Source of the DNA: Tistlia consotensis USBA 355
GTDB lineage: Bacteria > Pseudomonadota > Alphaproteobacteria > Kiloniellales > DSM-21159
Direction of reading: 5' to 3'
Assembly (NCBI RefSeq): GCF_900177295.1
Contig: NZ_FWZX01000010.1
Span: 62,001 to 126,000 of the forward strand
DNA length: 64,000 nt
The stretch's first letter is position 1; every line of letters starts with the position of its first letter. The notes below the pieces were generated by a model. The model was not told the DNA's origin. It was given only the letters and a program-made list of their open reading frames with translations, and did not search any database. Positions 31,754 through 39,878 of this stretch are shown in pieces. The position numbers were made by a program, and so were the translations under genes.

Positions 31754-32905
31754 ATGAAGCATCCTCTGCGCGGGACCACGGCGGTCGTCGGCGCCGGCCA
31801 CGGCGGCCTGGGCGAGGCGCCGGGCCGCACGCCCCTGGAGATCCTGGCCGAGGCCGCCGGCGCCGCCCTGGCCGACGCCGGCCTGACCCTGGCCGACGTC
31901 GACGGGCTGTTCACCGCCTCCTCCAGCCACGCCATGCCGAGCCTCTCGGTCGCCGAGTACCTGGGCATCCAGCCGCGCTTCTCGGACGGCAGCATGATCG
32001 GCGGCTCCAGCTTCGTCGCCCACACCCTCAACGCGACGCTGGCGCTCAATGCCGGGCTCTGCGACGTCGCGCTGATCTGCTACGGCAGCAACCAGCGCAC
32101 CGCCGGCGGCCGGCTGGTCTCGATGTCCGAGCCGCAGCCGCACGAGGCGATCTACGCGCCGCGCTACCCGATCAGCTCCTATGCCCTGGCCGCGGCGCGC
32201 CACATGCACCAGTACGGCACGACGCGCCGGCAGCTCGCCGAGGTCGCGGTCGCGGCGCGCGGCTGGGCGCAGAAGAACCCGGAGGCCTTCGAGCGCGGCC
32301 CCCTGACGATCGACGAGGTGCTGGCCTCGCGCATGGTCTCCGATCCGCTCAGCAAGCTCGACTGCTGCCTGGTCACCGACGGCGGCGCGGCCGTGGTGAT
32401 GACCCGCGCCGAGCGGGCGAAGGACCTGCGCAAGCCGCCGGTCTACTTCCTCGGCGCCGGCATGGCGCACTTCCATCGGCAGATCACCCAGATGCCCGAC
32501 CTGACCGTGACCGCGGCCAGCGCCTCGGGTCCGCGCGCCTTCGAGATGGCCGGGCTGGCACCCGGGGACGTCGACGTGCTGGAGCTCTACGACGCCTTCA
32601 CGATCAACACGATCCTGTTCCTCGAGGACCTCGGCTTCTGCCCCAAGGGCGAGGGCGGCCGCTTCGTCGAGGACGGCGCCATCGCGCCCGGCGGCCGGCT
32701 GCCGGTCAACACCAACGGCGGCGGGCTGTCCTGCGTGCATCCCGGCATGTACGGCCTCTTCACCGTCGTCGAGGCGGTGCGCCAGCTGCGCGGCGAGTGC
32801 GGCGAGCGCCAGGTCGAGGGCGCCGAGGTCGGCCTCTCCCACGGCAACGGCGGCGTGCTGTCCAGCCAGGTCACCGCCCTGTTCGGCACGGCCGCGACCG
32901 TCTGA
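31754..32905 (+). CDS. SCP-x/Ltp2-type thiolase-like protein lacking the nucleophilic cysteine
   Basis: A 383-residue thiolase-fold protein. The strand-turn that normally carries the acylated Cys reads MIGGSSFVAHTLNATLAL, with Ser in its place. The C-terminal region has VHPGMYGLFTVVEAVRQLRG and LSHGNGGVLSSQVTALFG, without the second catalytic Cys. The conserved Tyr-Asp-x-Phe block is present (VLELYDAFTINTILFLE). Cys-less thiolases paired with DUF35 proteins, such as Ltp2 of steroid side-chain degradation, are retro-aldolases releasing propionyl-CoA or similar. The DUF35 gene precedes and a MaoC gene follows (5-base gap), matching such a hydratase-aldolase module. Confidence 0.86.
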   Translation: MKHPLRGTTAVVGAGHGGLGEAPGRTPLEILAEAAGAALADAGLTLADVDGLFTASSSHAMPSLSVAEYLGIQPRFSDGSMIGGSSFVAHTLNATLALNAGLCDVALICYGSNQRTAGGRLVSMSEPQPHEAIYAPRYPISSYALAAARHMHQYGTTRRQLAEVAVAARGWAQKNPEAFERGPLTIDEVLASRMVSDPLSKLDCCLVTDGGAAVVMTRAERAKDLRKPPVYFLGAGMAHFHRQITQMPDLTVTAASASGPRAFEMAGLAPGDVDVLELYDAFTINTILFLEDLGFCPKGEGGRFVEDGAIAPGGRLPVNTNGGGLSCVHPGMYGLFTVVEAVRQLRGECGERQVEGAEVGLSHGNGGVLSSQVTALFGTAATV

Positions 32906-32910
32906 GCGCC

Positions 32911-33783
32911 ATGAAGGTCGACCTCGAGACGCTGCTGAACTGGGAGATCCCCGAGGTCCGCGAGACGCTCGAGGACCGCGACCTGATCCTCTATGCGCTC
33001 GGCGTCGGCCTCGGCCAGGACCCGCTCGATCCGCAGGAACTGCGCTACACCTGGGAGGAGGGCCTGGCGATGCTGCCGAGCATGGCCAGCGTCCTCGCCC
33101 ACCCCGGCCTCTGGATGGCCGACGAGCGGCTCGGCATCGACTGGCGCCGGCTGCTGCACGGCGAGCAGGGCGTGCGGATCCATGGCTCCCTGCCGACGAG
33201 CGGCAGCCTGATCGGCACCAGCCGGGTCACCGACATTGTCGACCGCGGTGCGGACAAGGGCCTGCTGATCTACCAGGCGCGCGAGATCCACGACGAGGCG
33301 GGCCGGCATCTCGCGACCGCGACGATCACGACCTTCGCGCGCGGCGACGGCGGCTGCGGCGGCCCCCGGGGCTCGACGCCCCGGCCGACGCCGACGCCCC
33401 ACGCCCTGCCGGAGCGCGCGCCCGACCGGCGCGTCGCGCAGGCGACGCCGCCGCAGCTCCACCTGATCTACCGCCTGCTCGGCGACCGCCACCCGGTGCA
33501 CGTCGATCCGGCCTTCGCCCGCTCGCTCGGCTTCGACGGGCCGATCCTGGCCGGCCTCTGCAGCTACGGCATCGCCTGCCACGCCCTGCTGAAGACCGTC
33601 TGCCCCGACCCCGGCCGCCTGGTCGCTCTCGACGCCCGCTTCTCGGCGCCCGCCTATCCGGGCGAGGCGACCGTGACCGAGATCTGGGACCAGGGGGCAG
33701 GCATTCACGGCTTCCGCTTGCGCGCCGCCGAGCGGGGCGCTGTGATCATCGACAACGGCCGCGCCGAGGTCGCGCCCGGCTGA
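32911..33783 (+). CDS. MaoC-family enoyl-CoA hydratase (double hot-dog)
   Basis: A 290-residue (R)-specific enoyl-CoA hydratase-like protein. The N-terminal hot-dog domain (about 1-150) contains YALGVGLGQDPLDPQELRYT. The C-terminal one carries the catalytic hydratase motif YRLLGDRHPVHVDPAFARSL with FDGPILAGLCSYGIA. This is the layout of the peroxisomal hydratase-2 family. A Pro/Arg-rich linker (GSTPRPTPTPHALPERAPDR) joins the halves. It lies 5 bases after the thiolase-like gene and 29 bases before the CoA-transferase pair, and would supply the 3-hydroxyacyl-CoA for retro-aldol cleavage or beta-oxidation. Confidence 0.92.
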   Translation: MKVDLETLLNWEIPEVRETLEDRDLILYALGVGLGQDPLDPQELRYTWEEGLAMLPSMASVLAHPGLWMADERLGIDWRRLLHGEQGVRIHGSLPTSGSLIGTSRVTDIVDRGADKGLLIYQAREIHDEAGRHLATATITTFARGDGGCGGPRGSTPRPTPTPHALPERAPDRRVAQATPPQLHLIYRLLGDRHPVHVDPAFARSLGFDGPILAGLCSYGIACHALLKTVCPDPGRLVALDARFSAPAYPGEATVTEIWDQGAGIHGFRLRAAERGAVIIDNGRAEVAPG

Positions 33784-33812
33784 GGCCGGAGACTGACGAG
33801 GGAGGAAGCAGC

Positions 33813-34664
33813 ATGGCGATGACAGCTTTCGCGCCGATCAGCCTGGAGGCGCTCGCCGAAGCGATCCCCGACGGCGCCCTGCTCGCCGTGCCGCCGGACT
33901 ACGGCGGCGTCGCGATGGCCGCCACCGTGGCGCTGCTGCGGCGCGGCACCGGGGGCTTGCGCCTCTACTGCCTGCCCTACTCCACCCTGCAGGCCGACCT
34001 GCTGATCGGCACCGGCGCGGTCGCCGAGGTCGAGGCGGCGGCGATCACCCTCGGCGAGCAGGGCCTGGCGCCGCGCTTCTCGGCCGCCGTCGAGGGCGGG
34101 CGCCTGACCATGCGCGACTCGACCTGCCCGGCGCTGCACGCCGCGCTGCAGGCCGCCGAGAAGGGCGTACCCTTCATGCCGCTGCGCGGCCTGCTCGGCA
34201 GCGACATCCTGGCCAACCGGCCCGACTGGAAGGTGATCGACAATCCCTTCGAGGCCGGCGACCCGATCGTCCTGCTGCCGGCCGTCGTGCCCGACGTCGC
34301 GCTGTTCCACGCCCCCAGGGCCGATGCCGAGGGCAACGTCTGGATCGGCCGCCGGCGGGAGCTGGCGACCCTGGCCCACGCGGCGAAGCGCACGCTGGTC
34401 ACGGTCGAGGAGGTCGTCGAGGGCAGCTTCTTCGAATCGGAGGGGAGCGCGGCGAACGCCCTGCCGGCGCTCTACGTCGAGGCCGTCGCCGTGGCGCCGC
34501 GCGGTGCCTGGCCCTGTGCCTGCCCGGGCCTCTACGACGCCGATCCCGCGGCGATCGGCGACTACGCGAAGGCGGCGCGCGACGAGGCCGGCTTCCGCGA
34601 CTATCTGAAGCGGCTGCTCGACGGCCGCATCGCCCCCTGTGTCCTGGAGGTCGAACCGGCGTGA
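33813..34664 (+). CDS. CoA-transferase family subunit A (GctA/IpdA-like)
   Basis: A 283-residue alpha subunit of the glutaconate CoA-transferase family. Motifs: GGVAMAATVALLRRGTGGLR near the start, CPALHAALQAAEKGVPFMPL and RGLLGSDILANRPDWKV in the middle, and VALFHAPRADAEGNVWIGR. The gene is followed by subunit B with a GTGA overlap (34661-34664), as expected for an obligate heterodimer. IpdAB, a ring-opening hydrolase of steroid catabolism, belongs to the same family and has almost the same subunit sizes. A true CoA-transferase and an IpdAB-like hydrolase are both possible. Confidence 0.85.
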   Translation: MAMTAFAPISLEALAEAIPDGALLAVPPDYGGVAMAATVALLRRGTGGLRLYCLPYSTLQADLLIGTGAVAEVEAAAITLGEQGLAPRFSAAVEGGRLTMRDSTCPALHAALQAAEKGVPFMPLRGLLGSDILANRPDWKVIDNPFEAGDPIVLLPAVVPDVALFHAPRADAEGNVWIGRRRELATLAHAAKRTLVTVEEVVEGSFFESEGSAANALPALYVEAVAVAPRGAWPCACPGLYDADPAAIGDYAKAARDEAGFRDYLKRLLDGRIAPCVLEVEPA

Positions 34665-35404
34665 CCGACTGGCGCCCCGAGGAGCTGCTGATCTGCCGGC
34701 TGGCCGATGCGCTGGCCGGCGACCGCCACGTCGCCGTCGGCGCCGCCTCGCCGATTCCCGGCGCCGCCGCCCTGCTGGCCCAGGAGGAGGCGCCTCGCCG
34801 CATGCACGTCACCGTGCTGCACAGCCGGCGCTACAACCACTTCACCGACGGCGGGCGGGAGCTGTTCGACTGCGCCGGCCAGGGCCGCATCGACACCTTC
34901 TTCCTGGGCGGCGTGCAGATCGACGGCCAGGCCAACATCAACCTGGTCGGCACCGGCGACTACCCGACGCTGACCAAGCGCTTTCCCGGCTCCTTCGGCT
35001 CGGCCTTCATGTACTTCGCCGTGCCCAAGGTGATCCTGTTCCGCGAGGAGCATTCGCCGCGCACCCTGGTCGAGAAGGTCGACTTCGTCTCGGCCCCCGG
35101 CTGCTCGCCCGAGGGCACCTGGCGCCGCGGCGGGCCGACCCTGCTGGTCACCTCCCTCGCGGTCTTCGCGTTCGACGGCGCCCGGCGGCGCTTCGCCCTG
35201 GAGAGCCTGCACCCCGGGGTCACGGCCGAAACGGTCGCCGAGCGCACCGGCTTCGCCTTCGACCGGCCCGCCGAGGTGCCCACGACGGCGGCACCGGAGC
35301 CGGCCCGGCTGGAGCGGCTGCGCCGGACCATCGCGCCCAAGGTCGCCGAGTTCTATCCCGTCTTCGCCGAGCGCGTGTTCGGCGTCACCGAGCCGGCCGC
35401 CTGA
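34661..35404 (+). CDS. CoA-transferase family subunit B (GctB/IpdB-like)
   Basis: A 247-residue beta subunit. The block IDTFFLGGVQIDGQANINLV followed by FPGSFGSAFMYFA is characteristic of GctB and IpdB proteins. VDFVSAPGCSPEGTWRRGGP and LESLHPGVTAETVAERTGF follow the IpdB order closely. It starts at GTG 34661, overlapping subunit A. It is part of the rightward operon that starts near 31190, and 78 bases separate it from the CaiB-like gene. Confidence 0.85.
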   Translation: MTDWRPEELLICRLADALAGDRHVAVGAASPIPGAAALLAQEEAPRRMHVTVLHSRRYNHFTDGGRELFDCAGQGRIDTFFLGGVQIDGQANINLVGTGDYPTLTKRFPGSFGSAFMYFAVPKVILFREEHSPRTLVEKVDFVSAPGCSPEGTWRRGGPTLLVTSLAVFAFDGARRRFALESLHPGVTAETVAERTGFAFDRPAEVPTTAAPEPARLERLRRTIAPKVAEFYPVFAERVFGVTEPAA

Positions 35405-35438
35405 GGCCGCCTTCCCCCCAAACGTCCCGCCCCCCCGA

Positions 35439-35454
35439 ACGTCCCCTGGGACGT
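35439..35454. promoter_or_regulatory. Inverted repeat ACGTCCC-CT-GGGACGT of unknown role
   Basis: A perfect 7-base inverted repeat with a 2-base spacer lies 29 bases upstream of the CaiB-like gene, in a short tract where AACGTCCC recurs (35421-35428 and 35438-35445). It could be an operator or a weak hairpin. No other copy was noticed. Confidence 0.35.
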
Positions 35455-35482
35455 CCCACCGAAACCGACAAGGCCCTGCTGC

Positions 35483-36751
35483 ATGACCGACGCGACGCGC
35501 CCCGACGAGACCGCGGACGAGCCCGCCGACCAGACCCACCGCCAGACCGGGCCCGGCGCCCTGACCGGACTCAAGGTCGTCGACCTGACCCGCGTGCTCG
35601 GCGGGCCCTTCTGCACCCAGTGGCTGGGCGACCACGGCGCCGAGGTCGTCAAGGTCGAGCCGCCCCAGGGCGACGAGACCCGGGCCTGGGGGCCGCCCTT
35701 CAAGGACGACGCCGCCTCCTACTTCATCGGCGTCAACCGCTCGAAGCGCGGCATCAGCCTCGACCTCTCCAGGCCGGAGGGGCGCGCGGTGCTGCTGCGC
35801 CTGCTCGAGCAGGCCGACGTGCTGATCGAGAACTTCCGGACCGGCACGCTGGAGAAATGGGGCATCGGCTACGAGCAGTTCCTGAAGGCCCGCTTCCCGC
35901 GCCTGGTGCACTGCCGCATCTCCGGCTTCGGCGCCGACGGCCCGCTCGGCGGCTTTCCCGGCTACGACGCGGTGGTCCAGGCCTACAGCGGCCTGATGAG
36001 CGTCAACGGCGACCAGACGACCGGGCCGCTGCGTCTCGGCGTGCCGATGGTCGACATCGCGACCGGCATGTCGGCGGCCTTCGGCATCATGGCCGCGCTC
36101 TACGAGCGCGCGCGCTCGGGCGAGGGGCAGTTCCTGGAAGTCAGCCTCTACGACACGGCGATCAGCCTGGTCTATCCGCACGGCGCCAACTACCTCCTGT
36201 CCGGCAAGCCGCCCCGGCGCTGGGGCAACCCGCACCCCAACGTCTGCCCCTACGACAAGTTCTCGGCCCGCGACGGCGAGCTGTTCCTCGGCGTCGGCAA
36301 CGACGGGCAGTTCGCCAAGCTCTGCGCCGCGCTGGCCGACCCCGAGATGGCCGCCGACCCGCGCTTCCGCAGCAACAGCGACCGCCTGGCCAACCGCGAG
36401 GCGCTGCGCGAGAGGCTGGAGGCCCTCTTGGCCGAGCACGACGCCGAGCCGGTCTGCCGGATGCTGATGGAGCGCGGCGTGCCGGCCGGGCCGGTCAACG
36501 AGCTGCCGGCCGTGGTCGCACACCCGCACACCCGCCATCGCAACATGATCGTCGAGATCGACGACTACCGCGGCGTCGGCAATCCGGTGAAGCTGCAGCG
36601 CACGCCGGCCCGCTTCGAACGCAAGCCGCCGCACTTCTCCCAGGACACCCGCGCGGTGCTGGGCGAGGCCGGCTACTCGGCCGCCGAGATCGACGCCCTG
36701 ATCGAGGCCGGCGTGGTACCGCGCGACAAGGCCGAGGCGGCGGCGGACTAG
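35483..36751 (+). CDS. CaiB/BaiF-family CoA-transferase
   Basis: A 422-residue class III CoA-transferase. Motifs include LKVVDLTRVLGGPFCTQWLG, FIGVNRSKRGISLDLSRPEG, VLIENFRTGTLEKWGIGYEQ, and the catalytic-Asp region GVPMVDIATGMSAAFGIMAA. It moves CoA between carboxylates, for example from succinyl-CoA or a product acyl-CoA to the incoming acid. Length is normal for the family. It is the last gene of the rightward operon and its final 4 bases overlap the stop of the convergent monooxygenase-type gene. Confidence 0.92.
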   Translation: MTDATRPDETADEPADQTHRQTGPGALTGLKVVDLTRVLGGPFCTQWLGDHGAEVVKVEPPQGDETRAWGPPFKDDAASYFIGVNRSKRGISLDLSRPEGRAVLLRLLEQADVLIENFRTGTLEKWGIGYEQFLKARFPRLVHCRISGFGADGPLGGFPGYDAVVQAYSGLMSVNGDQTTGPLRLGVPMVDIATGMSAAFGIMAALYERARSGEGQFLEVSLYDTAISLVYPHGANYLLSGKPPRRWGNPHPNVCPYDKFSARDGELFLGVGNDGQFAKLCAALADPEMAADPRFRSNSDRLANREALRERLEALLAEHDAEPVCRMLMERGVPAGPVNELPAVVAHPHTRHRNMIVEIDDYRGVGNPVKLQRTPARFERKPPHFSQDTRAVLGEAGYSAAEIDALIEAGVVPRDKAEAAAD

Positions 36752-37752
36752 ACGTCCGCGGTCTCGACCGCCAGGCCGTCGAGGCGGCGGCGCGCGGCCT
36801 CGGCTTCCGCCATCAGCTGGTGCAGGATCGCCGCCGCGGGCTCGATCCGCTCGGCGAAGCAGGCGGCCTGGCCGAGCGACAGGATCGCGCCCTCGACGTC
36901 GCCGGTCTGGTAGGCGCGCTTCTGGTTGGTTCCGGCGACCAGCGGCCGGTAGGCCTCGAAGTCGACCTCGCCGGCCTTCTCCAGCGCCTCGACCTGGCGC
37001 GCGGCCTCGGTGTCCATGGCTCGGTAGGTGTTGCGGAAGGACTGCATGACCAGGCGGGTCATGGTCTCGTCGGCGGCGGCGACCCGGGCCTTGTAGTCCG
37101 GGTGCCCCCAGATCTCCTCGGCGACCAGCAGGCGCGTGCCGATGACCGCGGCGTCGGCGCCCATGGCGAGCAGCGCGGCGAGCTGGCTGCCGTGGCCGAT
37201 GCCGCCGCCGATGGCCAGCGGCAGGCCGACCGCCTGCGCGGCCCGCGGCGCCTGGACGATCGTGCCGATCAGGTGAAGGCCGGGATGGCCGCCGCACTCG
37301 GCGCCGACCACGGCGACCGCGTCGACCCCCAGGCGCTCGGCCGAGACCGCGTGGCGCACCGCCGAGACCTTGTGCACCACCGTGGCGCCGGCCTCCTTGA
37401 GCGGCGGCAGGATCGCCTTCGGCGGAACGCCCGAGGTCTCGACGATGCGCACGCCCGCCTCGAGCAGGATGGCGATGTGGCCCTCGATCAGGGTGTTCTC
37501 CTCGGGCCGCGCCGAGAGGTGCAGGTTGACGCCGAAGGGCCGACCGCCGGTCAGCTCGCGGGCCAGCTGCAGCTCCGCGCGGAAGGCGCCGGGATCGGGG
37601 AAGGTGCGCGCCGTGATGAAGCCCATGGCCCCGGCCCGGACCACCGCCGCGACGTAGCGCGCGTCGGCCAGCCACATCAGCCCGCCGCAGAGAATCGGCA
37701 GCTCGATGCCGAGCAGCTCGGTGATGCGGGTGCGGAAGGCCACGGCCGTCAC
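36748..37752 (-). CDS. Nitronate monooxygenase / IpdC-like FMN reductase family
   Basis: A 334-residue FMN TIM-barrel protein. Seen are ELPILCGGLMWLADARYVAA and GAMGFITARTFPDPG (FMN-binding start), VGAECGGHPGLHLIGTIVQA (with the conserved His), and the phosphate site LAIGGGIGHGSQLAALLAMG followed by ADAAVIGTRLLVAEE. The family includes nitronate monooxygenases, FabK-like enoyl reductases and IpdC, which acts in steroid ring catabolism. Start GTG 37752 overlaps the stop of the acyl-CoA synthetase gene (GTGA). Given the CoA genes around it, reduction or desaturation of a CoA ester is more likely than nitronate oxidation. Confidence 0.85.
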   Translation of the reverse strand: MTAVAFRTRITELLGIELPILCGGLMWLADARYVAAVVRAGAMGFITARTFPDPGAFRAELQLARELTGGRPFGVNLHLSARPEENTLIEGHIAILLEAGVRIVETSGVPPKAILPPLKEAGATVVHKVSAVRHAVSAERLGVDAVAVVGAECGGHPGLHLIGTIVQAPRAAQAVGLPLAIGGGIGHGSQLAALLAMGADAAVIGTRLLVAEEIWGHPDYKARVAAADETMTRLVMQSFRNTYRAMDTEAARQVEALEKAGEVDFEAYRPLVAGTNQKRAYQTGDVEGAILSLGQAACFAERIEPAAAILHQLMAEAEAARRRLDGLAVETADV

Positions 37753-39866
37753 TCCGCCGCGGGCGAGCGGCCGACCAGCAGGGCGTCGAGGGCGACGCAG
37801 CCCTGGCCCTCGGGCCGCACCAGCAGCGGGTTGAGCTCGCAGGTCTCCAGGTCCCCGGCATGGGCCGCGGCGAAGCGGCCGAGCGCGACCAGCGCGTCGG
37901 CCAGGGCCCCGATGTCGGCCGGCGGCGCGCCGCGCGCGCCCTGCAGCAGCTTCACGCCCCGGATCTCGTGGATCATGCGCAGCGCCTCCTCCCGGCCGAA
38001 GGGCGCGACGCGCAGCGACACGTCCTCCAGCACCTCGGTGAAGATGCCGCCCAGGCCGAACAGCACGACCGGCCCGAAGACGGGGTCGCGCTGCACGCCC
38101 AGGATCGTCTCGACGCCGCCGCCGGCCATCGGCACCACCATGACGCCCTCGATCCGCGCCTCCGGGCGCTTCGCCCGCACCGACTCCAGGATCTCCGCGA
38201 AGCCGCGCCGCACCGCCTCGGCGTCGCCCAGGCCGACGCGGATGCCGCCGACCTCGGTCTTGTGCAGGATGTCGGGCGAGACGATCTTCAGCACGACCGG
38301 ATAGCCGAGCGCCCCGGCGGCCGCGACGGCGGCCTCGGCGTCGGCCGCGAGGCGGTCCGCCAGCACCGGCAGGCCCGCCGCCTCGAGGATCGCCTTGGAG
38401 CGGCGCTCGTCCAGGGCCTCCGCCGGCAGGCGCCCGGCCGCCGGCTCGACCGCCGGCCGCTCGTCGCGCCGGGCGAAGCTCTCGCCGAAGCGGCAGAGCG
38501 CGCGCAGCGCGACCAGGGCGCGGGTCGGGTCCTCGAAGACCAGCATGCCGTCGGACTCGTAGGCCTTCACGACCGCCTCGGGGGCGATGATCGAGAGCGC
38601 GATCAGCCGGTCCTCGAAGCCGCGGATGCCTTCGCGCATCGCCGCGCGCAGCGGCTCGGCCAGGGTCGAGCCGGCGACCGAGGTGAAGAAGGCCAGCACC
38701 GCGTCGTAGCCGCCCTCGCCGAGCATGATCTCCATGTTGCGGGAGACCAGGTCCATCTGGTTGAAGGCCTGCGCCGTGATGTCGACCGGGTTGCGCGGCG
38801 AGGCGTAGGGCAGCAGCGCCTTGAGCTTCGCCTGGGCCGGCTCCGGCAGCGGCGGCACCTCGAAGCCCTGGTCGCTGGCGGCGTCGGCCATCAGCACGCC
38901 GGCGCCGCCGGAGATGGTCACCAGGCCGAGCGAATGGCCGGCCGGATAGACCTTCTTGGTGGTCGCGTAGGCGATGTCGATCAGCTCCTCGGTCGTCCTC
39001 GCCCGGTGCACGCCGAACTGCCGGAACACCGTGTCGTAGACCCGGTCGGCGCCGGCCAGCGCGGCGGTGTGGGAGCTGGCCGCCTCGGCGCCGACCGCGG
39101 AGCGGCCGACCTTCATGAAGGCGACCGGCTTGCCGTTGCGCCGCGCCGTCTCGAAGGCCTGCATCAGCAGCGGCCCGTCGGTCACGCCCTCGGCATAGGC
39201 GATGATCGTCTCGGTATGGTCGTCCTCGGCGAGCGCGAGCAGGCCCTCGGCGACGCTGACGTCGCACTCGTTGCCGGTGGTGATCCAGGAGCGCACGCCC
39301 AGGCCCTTGAGCCTGCAGAGGTAGTAGAGGTGGCTGCCGTAGGCGCCCGACTGGCTGACCATGCCGATGTGGCCGGGCTTCGGAATGCCGCGGTCGAGGG
39401 TCGTGGTGAAGGTCGCGAAGAGGCCGTTGGCGGCGTTGAACACGCCGAGGCAGTTGGGGCCGAGCAGGCGCATGCCGGTGCGCCGGGCGATCTCGCCGAG
39501 CTGCCCCTGGGCCGCGGCCCCCGCCTCGCCCATCTCGGCGAAGCCCGAGGAGAAGATGACGCAGGCCTTCACGCCCTTGGCGGCGCAGGCCTCGACGGCC
39601 TCGATCACCTGGGCGGCCGGCAGCGCCACGATGACGAAGTCGACCGGTCCGGGCACGGCATCGATCGAGGGATAGGCGGTCAGCCCCTGGACCGTCGGGC
39701 GGTTCGGGTTGACCGGATAGACCGGGCCCTGGAAGCCGGCCTCCAGGATGTAGCTGAGCGGCCGGCCGCCGATCCGGCTCGGATTGTCGGAGGCGCCGAG
39801 CACCGCGACCGAGCCGGGATTGAGGACGCTGTCGAGGAAGGCGCGGGAGCGCTCGCTGATCGCCAT
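37749..39866 (-). CDS. ADP-forming acyl-CoA synthetase (acetate-CoA ligase family)
   Basis: A 705-residue NDP-forming ligase with the fused order CoA-binding domain (VLNPGSVAVLGASDNPSRIG), succinyl-CoA-ligase-like domains (RTGMRLLGPNCLGVFNAANG, MVSQSGAYGSHLYYLCRLKG), the phospho-His region EAASSHTAALAGAD, and a C-terminal ATP-grasp domain (GYPVVLKIVSPDILHKTEVG, VVLFGLGGIFTEVLEDVSLR, CELNPLLV). It makes or uses an acyl-CoA with ATP/ADP. Such proteins activate varied carboxylates, and pimeloyl- or acetyl-type substrates cannot be told apart here. It is in the leftward operon between the cyclase-family gene (12-base gap) and the FMN-barrel gene (overlap). Confidence 0.93.
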   Translation of the reverse strand: MAISERSRAFLDSVLNPGSVAVLGASDNPSRIGGRPLSYILEAGFQGPVYPVNPNRPTVQGLTAYPSIDAVPGPVDFVIVALPAAQVIEAVEACAAKGVKACVIFSSGFAEMGEAGAAAQGQLGEIARRTGMRLLGPNCLGVFNAANGLFATFTTTLDRGIPKPGHIGMVSQSGAYGSHLYYLCRLKGLGVRSWITTGNECDVSVAEGLLALAEDDHTETIIAYAEGVTDGPLLMQAFETARRNGKPVAFMKVGRSAVGAEAASSHTAALAGADRVYDTVFRQFGVHRARTTEELIDIAYATTKKVYPAGHSLGLVTISGGAGVLMADAASDQGFEVPPLPEPAQAKLKALLPYASPRNPVDITAQAFNQMDLVSRNMEIMLGEGGYDAVLAFFTSVAGSTLAEPLRAAMREGIRGFEDRLIALSIIAPEAVVKAYESDGMLVFEDPTRALVALRALCRFGESFARRDERPAVEPAAGRLPAEALDERRSKAILEAAGLPVLADRLAADAEAAVAAAGALGYPVVLKIVSPDILHKTEVGGIRVGLGDAEAVRRGFAEILESVRAKRPEARIEGVMVVPMAGGGVETILGVQRDPVFGPVVLFGLGGIFTEVLEDVSLRVAPFGREEALRMIHEIRGVKLLQGARGAPPADIGALADALVALGRFAAAHAGDLETCELNPLLVRPEGQGCVALDALLVGRSPAAE

Positions 39867-39878
39867 GGCTCGCGCGCC

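Noticed and set aside
34639-38304. A 1221-codon rightward open frame
   Set aside because: It runs through four real genes in the wrong frame, is Arg-rich and has no domain; the CoA-transferase and CaiB frames have strong motifs and ribosome sites.
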